From assembly GCF_001659785.1 (NCBI RefSeq), contig NZ_CP015961.1, positions 3,534,001 through 3,598,000 of the forward strand: 64,000 bases of DNA, in the 5' to 3' direction. The notes beneath the pieces were generated by a model. That model had not been told where the DNA came from. It worked only from the letters and a program-made list of their open reading frames with translations, and did not search any database. Source of the DNA: Dietzia timorensis (lineage in GTDB: Bacteria > Actinomycetota > Actinomycetes > Mycobacteriales > Mycobacteriaceae). The position numbers and the translations under genes were made by a program. This document shows, in pieces, positions 35,764-44,991 of the stretch (the stretch's first letter is position 1; every line of letters begins with the position of its first letter).

Positions 35764-36765
35764 ATGGATTTCGCACGGCGCGTGGGTAGGGGTTTGAAGA
35801 AGTTCGGTCTCGATTGGTTCATCGCCTCGATCCTTCTCGCCGTCGCCGTCGCGGCGCTGCTGCCGGCGAAGGGAGCGGGGGAGCGGGCGGTCGAAGGGAT
35901 CTCGATCGCCGGAATCGCGCTGCTGTTCTTCCTCTACGGCACGCGCATGTCCCCGCGCGAAACGCTCGACGGGCTGCGGCACTGGCGACTGCATCTCACC
36001 GTCACCGTGTTCACGTTCGTCTTGTTCCCGGTGCTCGGACTGCTTGGCCAGTTCGCGCTGACACCGCTTCTCGGCTCCGGTCTCGCCGCAGGCCTGCTGT
36101 ACCTCACCCTGGTGCCCTCGACCGTACAGTCGTCGATCTCGTTCGTGTCGATCTCGCGCGGCAACGTCCCCGCCGCGATCGTGTCCGCGTCCGCGTCGAA
36201 CCTCATCGGCGTGTTCGCCACCCCGTTGCTGGTCCTCGCGTTGATGTCGACGACCTCGGGCGTCCACATCGACGGCTCCTCGGTGCTCAAGATCTTCGCG
36301 CAGCTGCTGCTGCCGTATCTGCTGGGGCAGCTGTGCCGGCGTTGGGTGGTGCCACTGACCCGCCGCATCGGGCCACGAATCTCGCTGTTCGACAAGGGCG
36401 TCATCGTCGTCGTCGTGTACGCGGCGTTCTCCGAGGCCGTCGCCGAGGGCATGTTCTCGCAGATCACGTGGGCCGAGGCGGGGTGGCTCGTGCTCGTGTG
36501 CTGCGTGCTGCTCGCCCTCGTGCTCTCCTTGTCCGCGCTGGCGGGGCGGCTGCTCGGGTTCTCGCTCGCCGACCAGCGCGTGGTCCAATTCTGCGGCTCC
36601 AAGAAGTCGCTGGCCACGGGGATGCCGATGGCGGCCGTGCTGTTCGCCGGTCAGCCGATCGGGTTGCTCGTGTTGCCACTGATGATCTTCCACCAGATCC
36701 AGCTCATCGTCTGTGCGTGGATGGCCAACGGGTACGGCCGCGAATACGACGCCGAGCACGCCTAG
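35764..36765 (+). CDS. Bile acid:sodium symporter-family (YfeH-like) transporter
   Basis: The 333-residue protein has about ten membrane helices. GIALLFFLYGTRMSPRETLDGL, LVPSTVQSSISFVSISRGN and FCGSKKSLATGMPMAAVLF are conserved in the SBF-like/YfeH branch of the BASS superfamily. It is likely a Na+- or H+-coupled organic anion carrier with unknown substrate. It converges on the urease operon with only 11 bp between stops. Confidence 0.82.
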   Translation: MDFARRVGRGLKKFGLDWFIASILLAVAVAALLPAKGAGERAVEGISIAGIALLFFLYGTRMSPRETLDGLRHWRLHLTVTVFTFVLFPVLGLLGQFALTPLLGSGLAAGLLYLTLVPSTVQSSISFVSISRGNVPAAIVSASASNLIGVFATPLLVLALMSTTSGVHIDGSSVLKIFAQLLLPYLLGQLCRRWVVPLTRRIGPRISLFDKGVIVVVVYAAFSEAVAEGMFSQITWAEAGWLVLVCCVLLALVLSLSALAGRLLGFSLADQRVVQFCGSKKSLATGMPMAAVLFAGQPIGLLVLPLMIFHQIQLIVCAWMANGYGREYDAEHA

Positions 36766-36769
36766 CGCT

Positions 36770-36790
36770 TGCGCAGCTACAGGCTGCGCA
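36770..36790. terminator. Hairpin between BASS-family gene and ureD
   Basis: TGCGCAGC (36770-36777) and GCTGCGCA (36783-36790) form a perfect 8-bp stem with a 5-base loop. It overlaps the ureD stop and lies just after the carrier stop. It is a likely terminator of the urease operon and possibly bidirectional. Confidence 0.6.
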
Positions 36791-37766
36791 GCTCGGGGGC
36801 CGGAACGCCCAGGTAGATCTCTCTCGCCGCCGACCACATCCGGCGCATCGCGCTAGCCACGCGCTCCGGGGACTCGCCCAGAACGCGCGCCCACGCTCCG
36901 CCAGCGGGAAGCGTACTCACGCCCGTCCTCACCGATGCCTCGGTGCCTGCCTGTCCGCGCATTGCCTCGGCAACATCGTCCACCGGCGCCGGACACACCA
37001 CGAACAGCGAGCCCACGGCCCCGCATCCTTCCAGCGCCACGGAGGCGCCGGGGCCGGTTCCCGCCCCGAAAACGCAGCGGTCCAACGCCAGAAGCTCGCC
37101 GCCAGGTCGCGATATGGACGTCCGCGAGTCGAACGCCTCCGCGGACCACGGTGCGTCCCGGCCGGCCCGCCCCGCCGTGAGCACCTCGCCGAGCACGAGA
37201 GTGGCTCCGCCGCCCACGACGGCGTCGACCTCGCCGACGAATCGGCTGCCCGCGTAGGGGATTGTCACGTCCGGCATCCACTCGCACACCGCATTCTCGC
37301 CGACCCCGATCCGGGTGCACTGCGACGCCCAGCCGTGCTCGGCGCGAAGCAGGCGGGTAGCGCCCTGCGTGGTGACGATGGCATGGGCGCCACGGTCGAC
37401 CGCAACGTCGATGCGCAGTCGATCACCGCTCACGACGCCGCCGCCGGTCGAGGCTATCTGCGCAATGGGGACGCCGGGGAGTGCCCGGTCCGCGTAGTGC
37501 GGCCGGATCATCTGCAGCGGGGACTTGTGGAAACGCCCGGAGAGCACGGTGCGCCCGGCGTCATACCTCGCGGCATTCGGACTGCTCGCGGAACCGGCGC
37601 TCCTGGAGAACTGGACGTCGAGGACGCCGACCTTGCCCGGCGAGCCGACCGGGAGCGCATTCCCGCCCGCGGGTAGTTCGGCTACCGTTCTGGGCACGTG
37701 CCGCGGCGCGACCGCTGCCGGGGACAGCCGCGGATTGCGCGATGCGTGCGGGCCAGTCGCGCTCAC
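36777..37766 (-). CDS. ureD: Urease accessory protein UreD
   Basis: UreD scaffolds the UreD-UreF-UreG complex that delivers nickel to apo-urease. The 329-residue protein has the family motifs LSGRFHKSPLQMIRP, STGGGVVSGDRLRIDV, RLLRAEHGWASQ and ENAVCEWMPDVTIPYAGSR. The GTG at 37766 overlaps the ureG stop (GTGA). It is the last gene of the operon, a common position for ureD in actinobacteria. Confidence 0.9.
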   Translation of the reverse strand: MSATGPHASRNPRLSPAAVAPRHVPRTVAELPAGGNALPVGSPGKVGVLDVQFSRSAGSASSPNAARYDAGRTVLSGRFHKSPLQMIRPHYADRALPGVPIAQIASTGGGVVSGDRLRIDVAVDRGAHAIVTTQGATRLLRAEHGWASQCTRIGVGENAVCEWMPDVTIPYAGSRFVGEVDAVVGGGATLVLGEVLTAGRAGRDAPWSAEAFDSRTSISRPGGELLALDRCVFGAGTGPGASVALEGCGAVGSLFVVCPAPVDDVAEAMRGQAGTEASVRTGVSTLPAGGAWARVLGESPERVASAMRRMWSAAREIYLGVPAPELRSL

Positions 37767-38416
37767 GCCGATGCCGAGATACGCTCGCGGTGGGATTCGA
37801 GAAAATCCGCGATCTCGGCGATTCCGGTACCGTCCAGGCAGTTCGTGAGGACCACGGGCCGCCCCGAGCGCACGCGATCGGCGTCGGCGCTCATCACCTC
37901 GAGGTCGCAGCGCACGTACTGCGCGATGTCGACCTTGTTGATCACGAGCAACTCGCATTCGGTGATCCCGGGCCCGCGCTTACGGGGCATTTTCTCGCCC
38001 TCTGCGGTGTCGAGTACGAACAGGAACAGATCGACGAGGGCGGGGGAAAAGGTCAGGGTCAGGTTGTCTCCGCCGGATTCGAACAGCAGTGTGTCGACCT
38101 CCGGGTGGGCGTCGAGCATCTCCGCGCCGGCGGCGAGATTCATCGTCGGATCGTCCCGCACGGCGGTGTGCGGGCACGCGCCTGTCTCGACGCCGACGAC
38201 CCGCTCGGGAGCCAGCGTGCCATCGAGCTCGCGTCGCACGTGCTCGGCGTCCTCCTGGGTATAGATGTCGTTGGTGATCACGGCCGGCGCCAATCCGCGA
38301 TCGACGAGCACCGGTACGAGTGCCTCGATGAGCGCGGTCTTTCCCGAGCCCACGGGCCCGCCGATGCCGACGCGCAGCACGGGCGTGCCGCCGGTGTTGG
38401 TGGTGGTGTGCATCAT
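37763..38416 (-). CDS. ureG: Urease accessory GTPase UreG
   Basis: UreG is the SIMIBI GTPase that energises nickel insertion into urease. The 217-residue protein has P-loop GPVGSGKTA, ITNDIYTQEDAE, the nickel-binding CPH motif in GACPHTAVRDDPTMN, and the NKVD specificity motif INKVDIA. The start has two adjacent ATGs (MMHTTT). Length and motifs match UreG fully. It lies 16 bases downstream of ureF and overlaps ureD. Confidence 0.96.
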   Translation of the reverse strand: MMHTTTNTGGTPVLRVGIGGPVGSGKTALIEALVPVLVDRGLAPAVITNDIYTQEDAEHVRRELDGTLAPERVVGVETGACPHTAVRDDPTMNLAAGAEMLDAHPEVDTLLFESGGDNLTLTFSPALVDLFLFVLDTAEGEKMPRKRGPGITECELLVINKVDIAQYVRCDLEVMSADADRVRSGRPVVLTNCLDGTGIAEIADFLESHRERISASA

Positions 38417-38431
38417 TTCCTCTACTTTCGT

Positions 38432-39136
38432 CTAGCTTGCGAAGAGCCTCGCCGGTGCCGTTTCGTGCCGCATCTGTGCAATGTCCAGAGCGGGCGCGAA
38501 TCCGCCCAGTTCCTCTATCGGTCGTATGACGGCGGAGTCCGCGATTTCGGTGACCACCGGCGCCGCCCGTGTGATGAGTCGCTGCGCGCCGCGGTGGTCG
38601 GTGAGTCGCAGGCGGAGCGCCGCGCCCGCGAGGGATGCCAGGTACGCGGACAGATCGGTCGCCACCGCCTCTCGCGCGCCGAGCCCGCCCCGCGCGTACA
38701 CCAGGCCCATGACCACCGAGGCAGAACCGGGGGAGTGGCGCGCGGAGACGTACGCGTTCCACGCGCGAACCGCAGGGTCCTCCATGAGTTCAGCGGCCAG
38801 GTCGAGCACCTGTCGGCCCGTGCGCACCGCCGAGACCCGCGCCTGTTTCGCCAGGCGCGTCGCATGGATCCTGCGATCGATTCGGGCCAGCGCTGCGCAG
38901 AGTTCGTCCAGGTCGGTGGTGGACGAGGCGGCCCATGCGAGCGCGAGCGCCGTCGACTCCCCCGGGCCCACGTTGTGCCGGAGGATCCCGTGGACAGTGT
39001 CGGTGAGCGTGTCCGCCGACACCTCCCCGTCTTGGGCGAGGCCCTCAAGACCGTGGGAGAGGGTGTACATGCCCGAGGGAAACGACGAGTCCGATAGCTG
39101 CAGCGCGAGCAAAAGCGGGGAGAGCCGGTCGTGCAC
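38432..39136 (-). CDS. ureF: Urease accessory protein UreF
   Basis: UreF links UreD and UreG in the activation complex. The 234-residue all-helical protein starts LLLALQLSDSSFPSGMYTLSHGLE, the conserved UreF N terminus, and has VGPGESTALALAWAA in the middle. GAGAGGA seven bases upstream supports the GTG at 39136. An ATG at 39151 overlapping the ureBC stop is the alternative. One TGACGGCGGA copy (38527) lies inside the gene. Confidence 0.9.
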   Translation of the reverse strand: MHDRLSPLLLALQLSDSSFPSGMYTLSHGLEGLAQDGEVSADTLTDTVHGILRHNVGPGESTALALAWAASSTTDLDELCAALARIDRRIHATRLAKQARVSAVRTGRQVLDLAAELMEDPAVRAWNAYVSARHSPGSASVVMGLVYARGGLGAREAVATDLSAYLASLAGAALRLRLTDHRGAQRLITRAAPVVTEIADSAVIRPIEELGGFAPALDIAQMRHETAPARLFAS

Positions 39137-39147
39137 TGACGTTCCTC

Positions 39148-41295
39148 TCATGACATGTACAGCAGCTGCGACAGGGGCAGGGTCCGGGCGGGGGCGATCG
39201 TCGCGATCTCTCCGTCGACCCGGACGACGTAGGTTTCGGGGTCTACCTCGATGTCCGGGCAGCGGTCGTTGCGAACCATGTCCTTCTTGCCGATTCCGCG
39301 ACAGCCGCGCACCGGCAGGCACGGCGAGTCGAGGCCGAGCCGATCGGGGATGCCGTCGTCGATCGCCGCCTGCGACATGAACGTCACGCGAGTCGACGTG
39401 AGCGCCTTGCCGTAGGCGCCGAACATCGGCCGGTAGATCACGGGCTGCGGCGTGGGCAGCGAGGCGTTGGGGTCTCCCATCGGCGCCCACACGATCGCGC
39501 CGCCCTTGATGACGAGCTTGGGTTTCGCGGCGAACGAATCCGCCGGCCAGATGACGATGTCCGCGAGCTTTCCCGGCTCGATGGAACCGACGTGCTCGGA
39601 GATGCCCGCCGCGATGGCGGGATTGATCGTCATTTTCGCCGCATAGCGCAGAACCCGCTCGTTGTCCGAGCCGTCGTCGTTGTCCTCGGGCAGTGGCCCG
39701 CGCTCGACTCGGCAATGGTGGGCGGTCTGGAAGGCCCGGGCCCACGACTCCCCGATCCTGCCCATCGCCTGGGAGTCGGAGGAGAAGATCGAGATGATGC
39801 CCTCGTCGTGCATCACCGTTTCCGCCGCGATGGATTCTGCCCGGACCCGAGAGTCGGCGAAACTCACGTCCTCCGGGATGTCGTGGGAGAGGTGATGGCA
39901 CACCATGACCATGTCGAGAAGCTCGTCCACGGAGTTCGTCGTGTACGGCAGGGTCGGGTTCGTCGAGGCCGGCAACACGTTCGGCTCCCCGCATACGCGC
40001 AGGATGTCCGGGGCATGCCCGCCTCCGGCGCCTTCGGAATGAAAGGTGTGGATCGTGGACTCCCCGAGCGCCTCGGCGGTGTCCTCATAGAATCCGCCCT
40101 CGTTGAGGGTGTCGGTATGGATCGCCACCTGCACGTCGTACTCGTCGGCGACTGCCTGAGTGGTGCGGATCGCCTGCGGTGTGGAGCCCCAGTCCTCGTG
40201 GATTTTGAGGCCCGCGGCACCGGCACGGATCTGCTCGACCACGGCTTCCGGCCGCGCGGAGTTGCCCTTGCCGAGAATCCCGATGTTGACCGGCAGCCCC
40301 TCGGCCGCCTCGAGCATGCGGTGGATGTTCCACTCGCCGGGTGTGCACGTAGTGCCCTTCGTGCCCTCGGCCGGTCCTGTTCCGCCTCCGAACAAGGTGG
40401 TCACTCCGTTGGACAGTGCCTCGTCCACCTGCTGCGGGGCGATGAAGTGAATGTGTGTGTCGACTCCTCCGGCGGTGACGAGGCAGTGCTCGGCGGAGGC
40501 GACCTCCGTGCCCGGGCCGATGACGAGGCCCGGGTGCACCCCGTCCTGCAGGCCCGGATTGCCGGCCTTGCCGATGGCGACGATCTTTCCGTCGCGCACC
40601 CCGATATCGCCCTTGACGACCCCGAGCACCGCGTCGATGATCGTTCCACCGGTGATGACGAGGTCGAGGGCCCCCGATGCCCGGGTTCCGGAAGGGTCCT
40701 GCGCCATACCGTCGCGAATCGCCTTCCCGCCGCCGTACACCGCCTCGTCTCCGTAGCCGCAGACCCCGGCGCCGGCCGCCGCGTTGTAGTCGATCGACGG
40801 CGAAACGGTGAGGCACGTGTCGGCGAGCGGGACTCGGTCTCCGACCGTCGGCCCGTAGATGTCGACGTAGTCGCGGCGCCCCAGGACCGGCGGGCGTCCG
40901 CCCGTCCGGGTGCTTTCGGCCGGTCCGGTGTCTTCGAAGCCACCCGATTTCAACGCGGTCATGGCGCGGTCGCGACGTCCGGCGTCATCCAGCGATCCCT
41001 CGACGAGGCCGGCGAAACCGGCGCACACGCGAGAGCCCGAGAACGGCACGAGCGCCACCGTGCGGGTTGTGCCCGGCTCGAAGCGGACAGCAAGGCCCGC
41101 GCCGATCGCGAGGTGCATGCCGTACGCCGCGGCGCGGTCGAAGCGCAGCGCCCGGTTGGACTCGAAGAAGTGATAGTGCGAGCCGACCTGCACGGCGCGA
41201 TCGCCGGTGTTGAGTACCTCGACGGTGACCGTCTCGCGGCCCGGATGCAGCTCGATATCACCCGATCCGTACAGATAGGGGACAGACCCTGACAT
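39148..41295 (-). CDS. ureC: Fused urease beta-alpha subunit (UreB-UreC)
   Basis: Urease hydrolyses urea to ammonia and carbamate. The 715-residue chain joins a UreB domain (1-105: [29 protein letters not shown]) to a full UreC (from about 140: [18 protein letters not shown]). UreC residues are intact: HIHF nickel ligands, the carbamylated Lys in GLKIHEDWG (about 363), [22 protein letters not shown], the flap CHH and SSDSQAMGR. An extra [10 protein letters not shown]-type insertion follows the GDRV segment. No stop or start signal separates the domains. AGGAG lies six bases before the ATG. Confidence 0.93.
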   Translation of the reverse strand: MSGSVPYLYGSGDIELHPGRETVTVEVLNTGDRAVQVGSHYHFFESNRALRFDRAAAYGMHLAIGAGLAVRFEPGTTRTVALVPFSGSRVCAGFAGLVEGSLDDAGRRDRAMTALKSGGFEDTGPAESTRTGGRPPVLGRRDYVDIYGPTVGDRVPLADTCLTVSPSIDYNAAAGAGVCGYGDEAVYGGGKAIRDGMAQDPSGTRASGALDLVITGGTIIDAVLGVVKGDIGVRDGKIVAIGKAGNPGLQDGVHPGLVIGPGTEVASAEHCLVTAGGVDTHIHFIAPQQVDEALSNGVTTLFGGGTGPAEGTKGTTCTPGEWNIHRMLEAAEGLPVNIGILGKGNSARPEAVVEQIRAGAAGLKIHEDWGSTPQAIRTTQAVADEYDVQVAIHTDTLNEGGFYEDTAEALGESTIHTFHSEGAGGGHAPDILRVCGEPNVLPASTNPTLPYTTNSVDELLDMVMVCHHLSHDIPEDVSFADSRVRAESIAAETVMHDEGIISIFSSDSQAMGRIGESWARAFQTAHHCRVERGPLPEDNDDGSDNERVLRYAAKMTINPAIAAGISEHVGSIEPGKLADIVIWPADSFAAKPKLVIKGGAIVWAPMGDPNASLPTPQPVIYRPMFGAYGKALTSTRVTFMSQAAIDDGIPDRLGLDSPCLPVRGCRGIGKKDMVRNDRCPDIEVDPETYVVRVDGEIATIAPARTLPLSQLLYMS

Positions 41296-41336
41296 GTCCT
41301 GCTCCTTTGTGACTATGGCCGGTGGCGGGAAGGGGC

Positions 41337-42113
41337 TCAGTGGGAGTGGGTGTAGATGGTGCCGTCGGCGTCGGTGTGGGAATGGGCGTAGCCGTGCCCG
41401 TCTTCGGCGTGCGAACCGGCGTGGATCCCGTCGTCCCCGTGGGAGAGGCGGTGTACCGCGGCGGCCACCCGGGTGGAGATGAGGCTGCGCAGCACGGCGG
41501 GCGAGCAGAGGTACTCCGCCGCCCCGGGTAGCGGCGCTCCGGTACCGAGCCCCGGCGCGGGGCCGAGATGTGCCGGGATGAGAGTCGGCCGCGGGGATCC
41601 GAGCAGGCGGCAACGTTCCAGGCCCGCCTCGAGCGCAGGGTCGGGTTCAGCGCCACCGTCGAAGGCGACCTCGACGAGTTCCGGTGTGCCGTATTGCCTG
41701 GCCAGCCGAGCGACGCGGAAGAGCTCGGCGTCGGCGAACGGATCGATCGACGGGCTCACGACGAGGGCCGCACCGGAGTGACCGTGACGCCGCATTGCCG
41801 CGCGCAGGTACGCGATGAGCTCGGCGGAACCCCCGAGCGGCTCGCTCAGCGCAATCGGAGATCCCGCCCCGGGCTCACGTTCGTCGCGGGCACGGATCGC
41901 CGCGAGCGTGCGCGCGCAGTCTGCCGTGAGTGTGGGTTCGCGGCCGAATCCCATCGGGACCACGACCAACGGATCGCAGGACATGGCGCCGGCACCTCCC
42001 GCGGCCAGGCCCGCCACCGCACGTTCGAGGTCCCTGCCCGGAGCGGCGACGGGGTAACCGAGGTCCGCAAGCCCGCGGGCTTCGGCGCCGACGGCGAGAA
42101 TGACTCGGCTCAA
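41337..42113 (-). CDS. CbiX-like protein with His-rich tail in urease operon
   Basis: The 258-residue protein has two similar halves resembling the sirohydrochlorin/cobalt chelatase CbiX fold. Each has the order strand, helix, [10 protein letters not shown] or PTLIPAHLG. The catalytic HGS-type histidines are absent (GAEARG and SPSIDP instead), so classic chelatase activity is doubtful. The last 35 residues contain about ten histidines ([21 protein letters not shown] and on). It starts at TTG overlapping the ureA stop and is followed by ureBC. The operon has no ureE, so a nickel-carrier role is a strong inference. The fold assignment is moderate. Confidence 0.6.
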   Translation of the reverse strand: MSRVILAVGAEARGLADLGYPVAAPGRDLERAVAGLAAGGAGAMSCDPLVVVPMGFGREPTLTADCARTLAAIRARDEREPGAGSPIALSEPLGGSAELIAYLRAAMRRHGHSGAALVVSPSIDPFADAELFRVARLARQYGTPELVEVAFDGGAEPDPALEAGLERCRLLGSPRPTLIPAHLGPAPGLGTGAPLPGAAEYLCSPAVLRSLISTRVAAAVHRLSHGDDGIHAGSHAEDGHGYAHSHTDADGTIYTHSH

Positions 42114-42430
42114 TGCTCCCCCTCCGTGACGGGCGCGACGGGATCGTGCACGGTCACGAGCTTCGTGCCATCGACGAACGTCGCCTCCACCTGGATCATC
42201 GGCACCCGCGCGGGCACCCCTTCCATCACCTCGGCGGTGCTCAGCACGTGCCGGCCGAGCTCCATACACTCGGCGACGCTCCGCCCGTCGCGGGCGTGCT
42301 CGACGATCTCCCACGAGATCAGCGCCGTCGCCTCGGGTACGTTGAGCCGCACCCCTCGGTCACGTCTGCGCCGCGCCACCTCGGCGGCAGTGAACAGCGT
42401 GAGTGTGTCCAGCTCACGTGGGGTAATCAC
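42110..42430 (-). CDS. ureA: Urease gamma subunit UreA
   Basis: The 106-residue protein is collinear with urease gamma: [51 protein letters not shown] and the end [18 protein letters not shown]. It starts at a GTG with GGAGGAGGG about eight bases upstream, the strongest ribosome-binding site of the operon. It is the first urease gene; its stop overlaps the TTG of the CbiX-like gene. Confidence 0.95.
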   Translation of the reverse strand: MITPRELDTLTLFTAAEVARRRRDRGVRLNVPEATALISWEIVEHARDGRSVAECMELGRHVLSTAEVMEGVPARVPMIQVEATFVDGTKLVTVHDPVAPVTEGEH

Positions 42431-42595
42431 TGGTGTCGCCCTCCTCCTGGGGGCCTGCGGACCGGTTCCGCGGCTCGCCCGACCGTTCTCCACTGTGGCA
42501 GCGTCGTGTTTCGCCGCCGTGGCTGAAGTGTTTCGGCCAGATCACGCGCCGAGGCTGATGGAGGAAAATATGACCCACGACACATTTGCCGGGGC

Positions 42596-42601
42596 TAGAA
42601 T
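42596..42601 (+). promoter_or_regulatory. -10 element of a probably leaderless lipase mRNA
   Basis: TAGAAT lies six bases before the ATG at 42608. A start site seven bases downstream of the -10 falls on the A of the ATG, and no ribosome-binding site is seen. Leaderless mRNAs are common in this order. Confidence 0.45.
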
Positions 42602-42607
42602 CTCTTT

Positions 42608-43822
42608 ATGTTCCCCGCGAAGTCTCCCCGCCCCGCCTCCTTCATCACGCGCGTAGGCGCATCCATCACCGCAGTGTGCTTGGTGACGGCGGGCCTCGCC
42701 GCCCCTGCGACGGCGCAGGAACTCGAGCCCGTGTGGTCCGGACTCGACACGCGCGCCCTCGAGGGCGTCACTCTCGACAAGGGTCAGTCCGGCCCGGTCG
42801 TTCCGCTCGATCCGTCGATCTCCCTCGCCTCTGCCGGCGAGGCGCACCGCTCCTATTACGGCACCGTCGACTACAACGGCGCGCCCGCGCTGAGTTCGAC
42901 GGCCGTGTTCCTTCCCCGCGGTGAGGCGCCCGCAGGAGGCTGGCCGGTCGTCGCGTGGGCGCACGGCACCACCGGGCTCGGCGACCAGTGCGCGCCGTCG
43001 ACGCTGCCGCGCAGCGAACGCGACTCCGAGTACCTCAACCACATGCTCGACCAGGGATTCGCCATCGTGGCCTCGGACTATGCCGGGCTGGGAACGCCCG
43101 GACTGATGAGTTATCTGGGTGGCGAGGTCGCCGCGCACAACATCGTCGATTCGGTCGCCGCCGCCCGCGATTCCGGGCTCCCGCTGTCGCCGACATACGC
43201 GGTCGTCGGCCAATCCCAGGGCGCCGGCGCCGCGATGAACGCCGCGGCCCGCGCCGGTGGCCTGGGCGCCCCGTATGGCCTCGACTATCGCGGCGTCGTC
43301 GCGACGGGCACACCGGCGAACATCGAGGCCATCTTCCAGTGGGCGGCGCCGGACTTCCCGCCGATCGCGATTCCGCGCGGGCTCAACGTCTACTCCGTCT
43401 ATATCCTGACGGCGCTGCGCGACGCCCACCCGGAGCTCGACATCGACTCGTTCCTCACCCCGGAGGGCATCGGCCTCCTCGATTCCGCCGAGGTCCAGTG
43501 CTACAACGAGCTGCAGGAGACGGTGGGGGATACGCAGGTCGCGCGGCTACTCACGCGGCCGCTTCGCGAGATCCCCAACTTCTACGGCATCCTGCGCGAT
43601 TACATGGGCACGCCCGACCGCGGCTACGACCGCCCGGTATTCCTCGGTCAGGGGCTGCTGGACATCGACGTGCCGGCGCCGTTCGCGCTCTCGCTCGCCG
43701 CGCAGATGGCGCTCAACGCGCAGCCACCGGAGCTGCACGTGTACCCGACCGAAGACCACAGCTCGACGGTGATGGCCTCGATCCCGGATTCGTCGAGGTT
43801 CCTCGATCGCATCATGGCTTAG
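42608..43822 (+). CDS. Secreted lipase (LIP/PF03583-type)
   Basis: The 404-residue protein has a signal peptide (ITAVCLVTAGLAAPATAQE). WPVVAWAHGTTGLGDQCAPS is the oxyanion region and the lid-disulfide region, and GQSQGAGAAM is the nucleophile elbow. HVYPTEDHSS carries the catalytic His. It matches secretory lipases of mycobacteria, corynebacteria and Candida. It probably acts on triacylglycerols or esters at the cell surface. It diverges from ureA. Confidence 0.87.
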   Translation: MFPAKSPRPASFITRVGASITAVCLVTAGLAAPATAQELEPVWSGLDTRALEGVTLDKGQSGPVVPLDPSISLASAGEAHRSYYGTVDYNGAPALSSTAVFLPRGEAPAGGWPVVAWAHGTTGLGDQCAPSTLPRSERDSEYLNHMLDQGFAIVASDYAGLGTPGLMSYLGGEVAAHNIVDSVAAARDSGLPLSPTYAVVGQSQGAGAAMNAAARAGGLGAPYGLDYRGVVATGTPANIEAIFQWAAPDFPPIAIPRGLNVYSVYILTALRDAHPELDIDSFLTPEGIGLLDSAEVQCYNELQETVGDTQVARLLTRPLREIPNFYGILRDYMGTPDRGYDRPVFLGQGLLDIDVPAPFALSLAAQMALNAQPPELHVYPTEDHSSTVMASIPDSSRFLDRIMA

Positions 43823-43845
43823 TGGACGGTCGGCCTAGCGGCCTG

Positions 43846-44178
43846 TCAGCCCAGCAGGGAGGCGAGGGCCACGTACACGGCCGTACCTGCGAAGATGCTC
43901 AGCACGCTCGAGCGGCGCCACAGGTGCAGGCCGATCACCACGGCCATTCCGGCCGCCGCGGGCACCCACGACGCCACCGCCGTCGAGGTGTCGCGCAGCG
44001 TGTAGATGACGAGCACGACCATCACCCCGGCGGGCATGTAGATGCCGAGGAATTGCACGATCCGCGAATGCTGCAGCCGCGACAGCGCGACAAACGGAGC
44101 CAGGCGCAGCAGGACCGTTATCAGGCCCATGACGGCGAGGCCCACGATCACATAGCCGGCGGAGATATGTTCGGGCAT
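43846..44178 (-). CDS. azlD: AzlD-type amino-acid exporter subunit
   Basis: The 110-residue protein has four hydrophobic helices and the AzlD pattern (TVLLRLAPFVALSRLQHSRIVQFLGIYMPAGVMVVLVIYTL). It is the small partner of AzlC in branched-chain amino acid (or related) export. The gene lies four bases downstream of azlC. The pair corresponds to BrnFE of Corynebacterium. The native substrate is not proven here. Confidence 0.85.
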   Translation of the reverse strand: MPEHISAGYVIVGLAVMGLITVLLRLAPFVALSRLQHSRIVQFLGIYMPAGVMVVLVIYTLRDTSTAVASWVPAAAGMAVVIGLHLWRRSSVLSIFAGTAVYVALASLLG

Positions 44179-44182
44179 TGCG

Positions 44183-44956
44183 CTATTCGCCCTCCGACGT
44201 CATGGGTGAACTGTGGCTGCCGCCGCTACCGAGCAGCGGGCCGGAGCGGTAACCGGCGGCGAAGACCACGAGGAGCACCACGAGGTAGGCGGCCAGGCCG
44301 AGGACGAGCATCTGCTCGGGGGCGACGAGGAGCGCGCCCAGGCCACAAGCGGCCGCAGCCGCCGGCGGCCACCACGAGGCGTTGACACGAATTGCGTCGA
44401 TCGCGAGAACGGTGAACAACGCGGTGAGCGCGAATTCGAAGCCCTGCACGGAGTCGGGGATGAATCCACCGGCGAGCGCGCCGACGATTCCGGGGAGCAC
44501 CCAGAACAGTTGGCAGCACACGGCGACCGTCACCGCCCGGGTGCCCGAGACGGTTCCGCGCGGTTTCGTCGAGACGATCGCGTAGGTCTCGTCCGTCAGC
44601 GCATACACCGAATACGCCTTGGCCAGCCGGTTTCGGACGAGGTGCAGCGGGAAGGACAGCCCGTAGAAGATGTGGCGGAAGTTGACGAGCAGGCTTGCCG
44701 CGCCGAGGCTGGCGATGGGCGTGCCGGCGAGGAACAGACCGATGGCGAGGAACTCCATCGATCCGGCGTAGATGAGGATCGAGAATGCCGGAGTCCACCA
44801 CCAGTCGAAGCCGGACTGCACCATGAGCACGCCGAACGCGAGGCCGAGCGGGAGCATCCCCACCGCGACCGGGAGGGCGTCGGCCACTCCCTTGCGGATT
44901 TCGGCGCGCGCCGATCCGGATGTCGCGGAGTGGGCCGGCGCGGCGTCGTCCGACAT
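44183..44956 (-). CDS. azlC: AzlC-type branched-chain amino acid exporter
   Basis: The 257-residue protein has the AzlC signatures VAVGMLPLGLAFGVL, FSILIYAGSMEFLAIGLF, LVNFRHIFYGLSFP and ALTDETYAI, plus about seven membrane helices. With AzlD it exports Leu, Ile, Val or Met. AAGGAGAG six bases upstream supports the ATG at 44956 over an in-frame TTG at 44962. A TGACGTCGGA copy encodes the final residues SPMTSEGE, outside the conserved domain. Confidence 0.9.
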   Translation of the reverse strand: MSDDAAPAHSATSGSARAEIRKGVADALPVAVGMLPLGLAFGVLMVQSGFDWWWTPAFSILIYAGSMEFLAIGLFLAGTPIASLGAASLLVNFRHIFYGLSFPLHLVRNRLAKAYSVYALTDETYAIVSTKPRGTVSGTRAVTVAVCCQLFWVLPGIVGALAGGFIPDSVQGFEFALTALFTVLAIDAIRVNASWWPPAAAAACGLGALLVAPEQMLVLGLAAYLVVLLVVFAAGYRSGPLLGSGGSHSSPMTSEGE

Positions 44957-44991
44957 CGTCAACTCTCCTTATGTAGAGATTCGGGACGCCG

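Noticed and set aside
36777-42430. A ureE gene inside the urease operon
   Set aside because: Every open stretch between ureA and ureD is accounted for, and none resembles UreE. The His-rich protein has a different fold.
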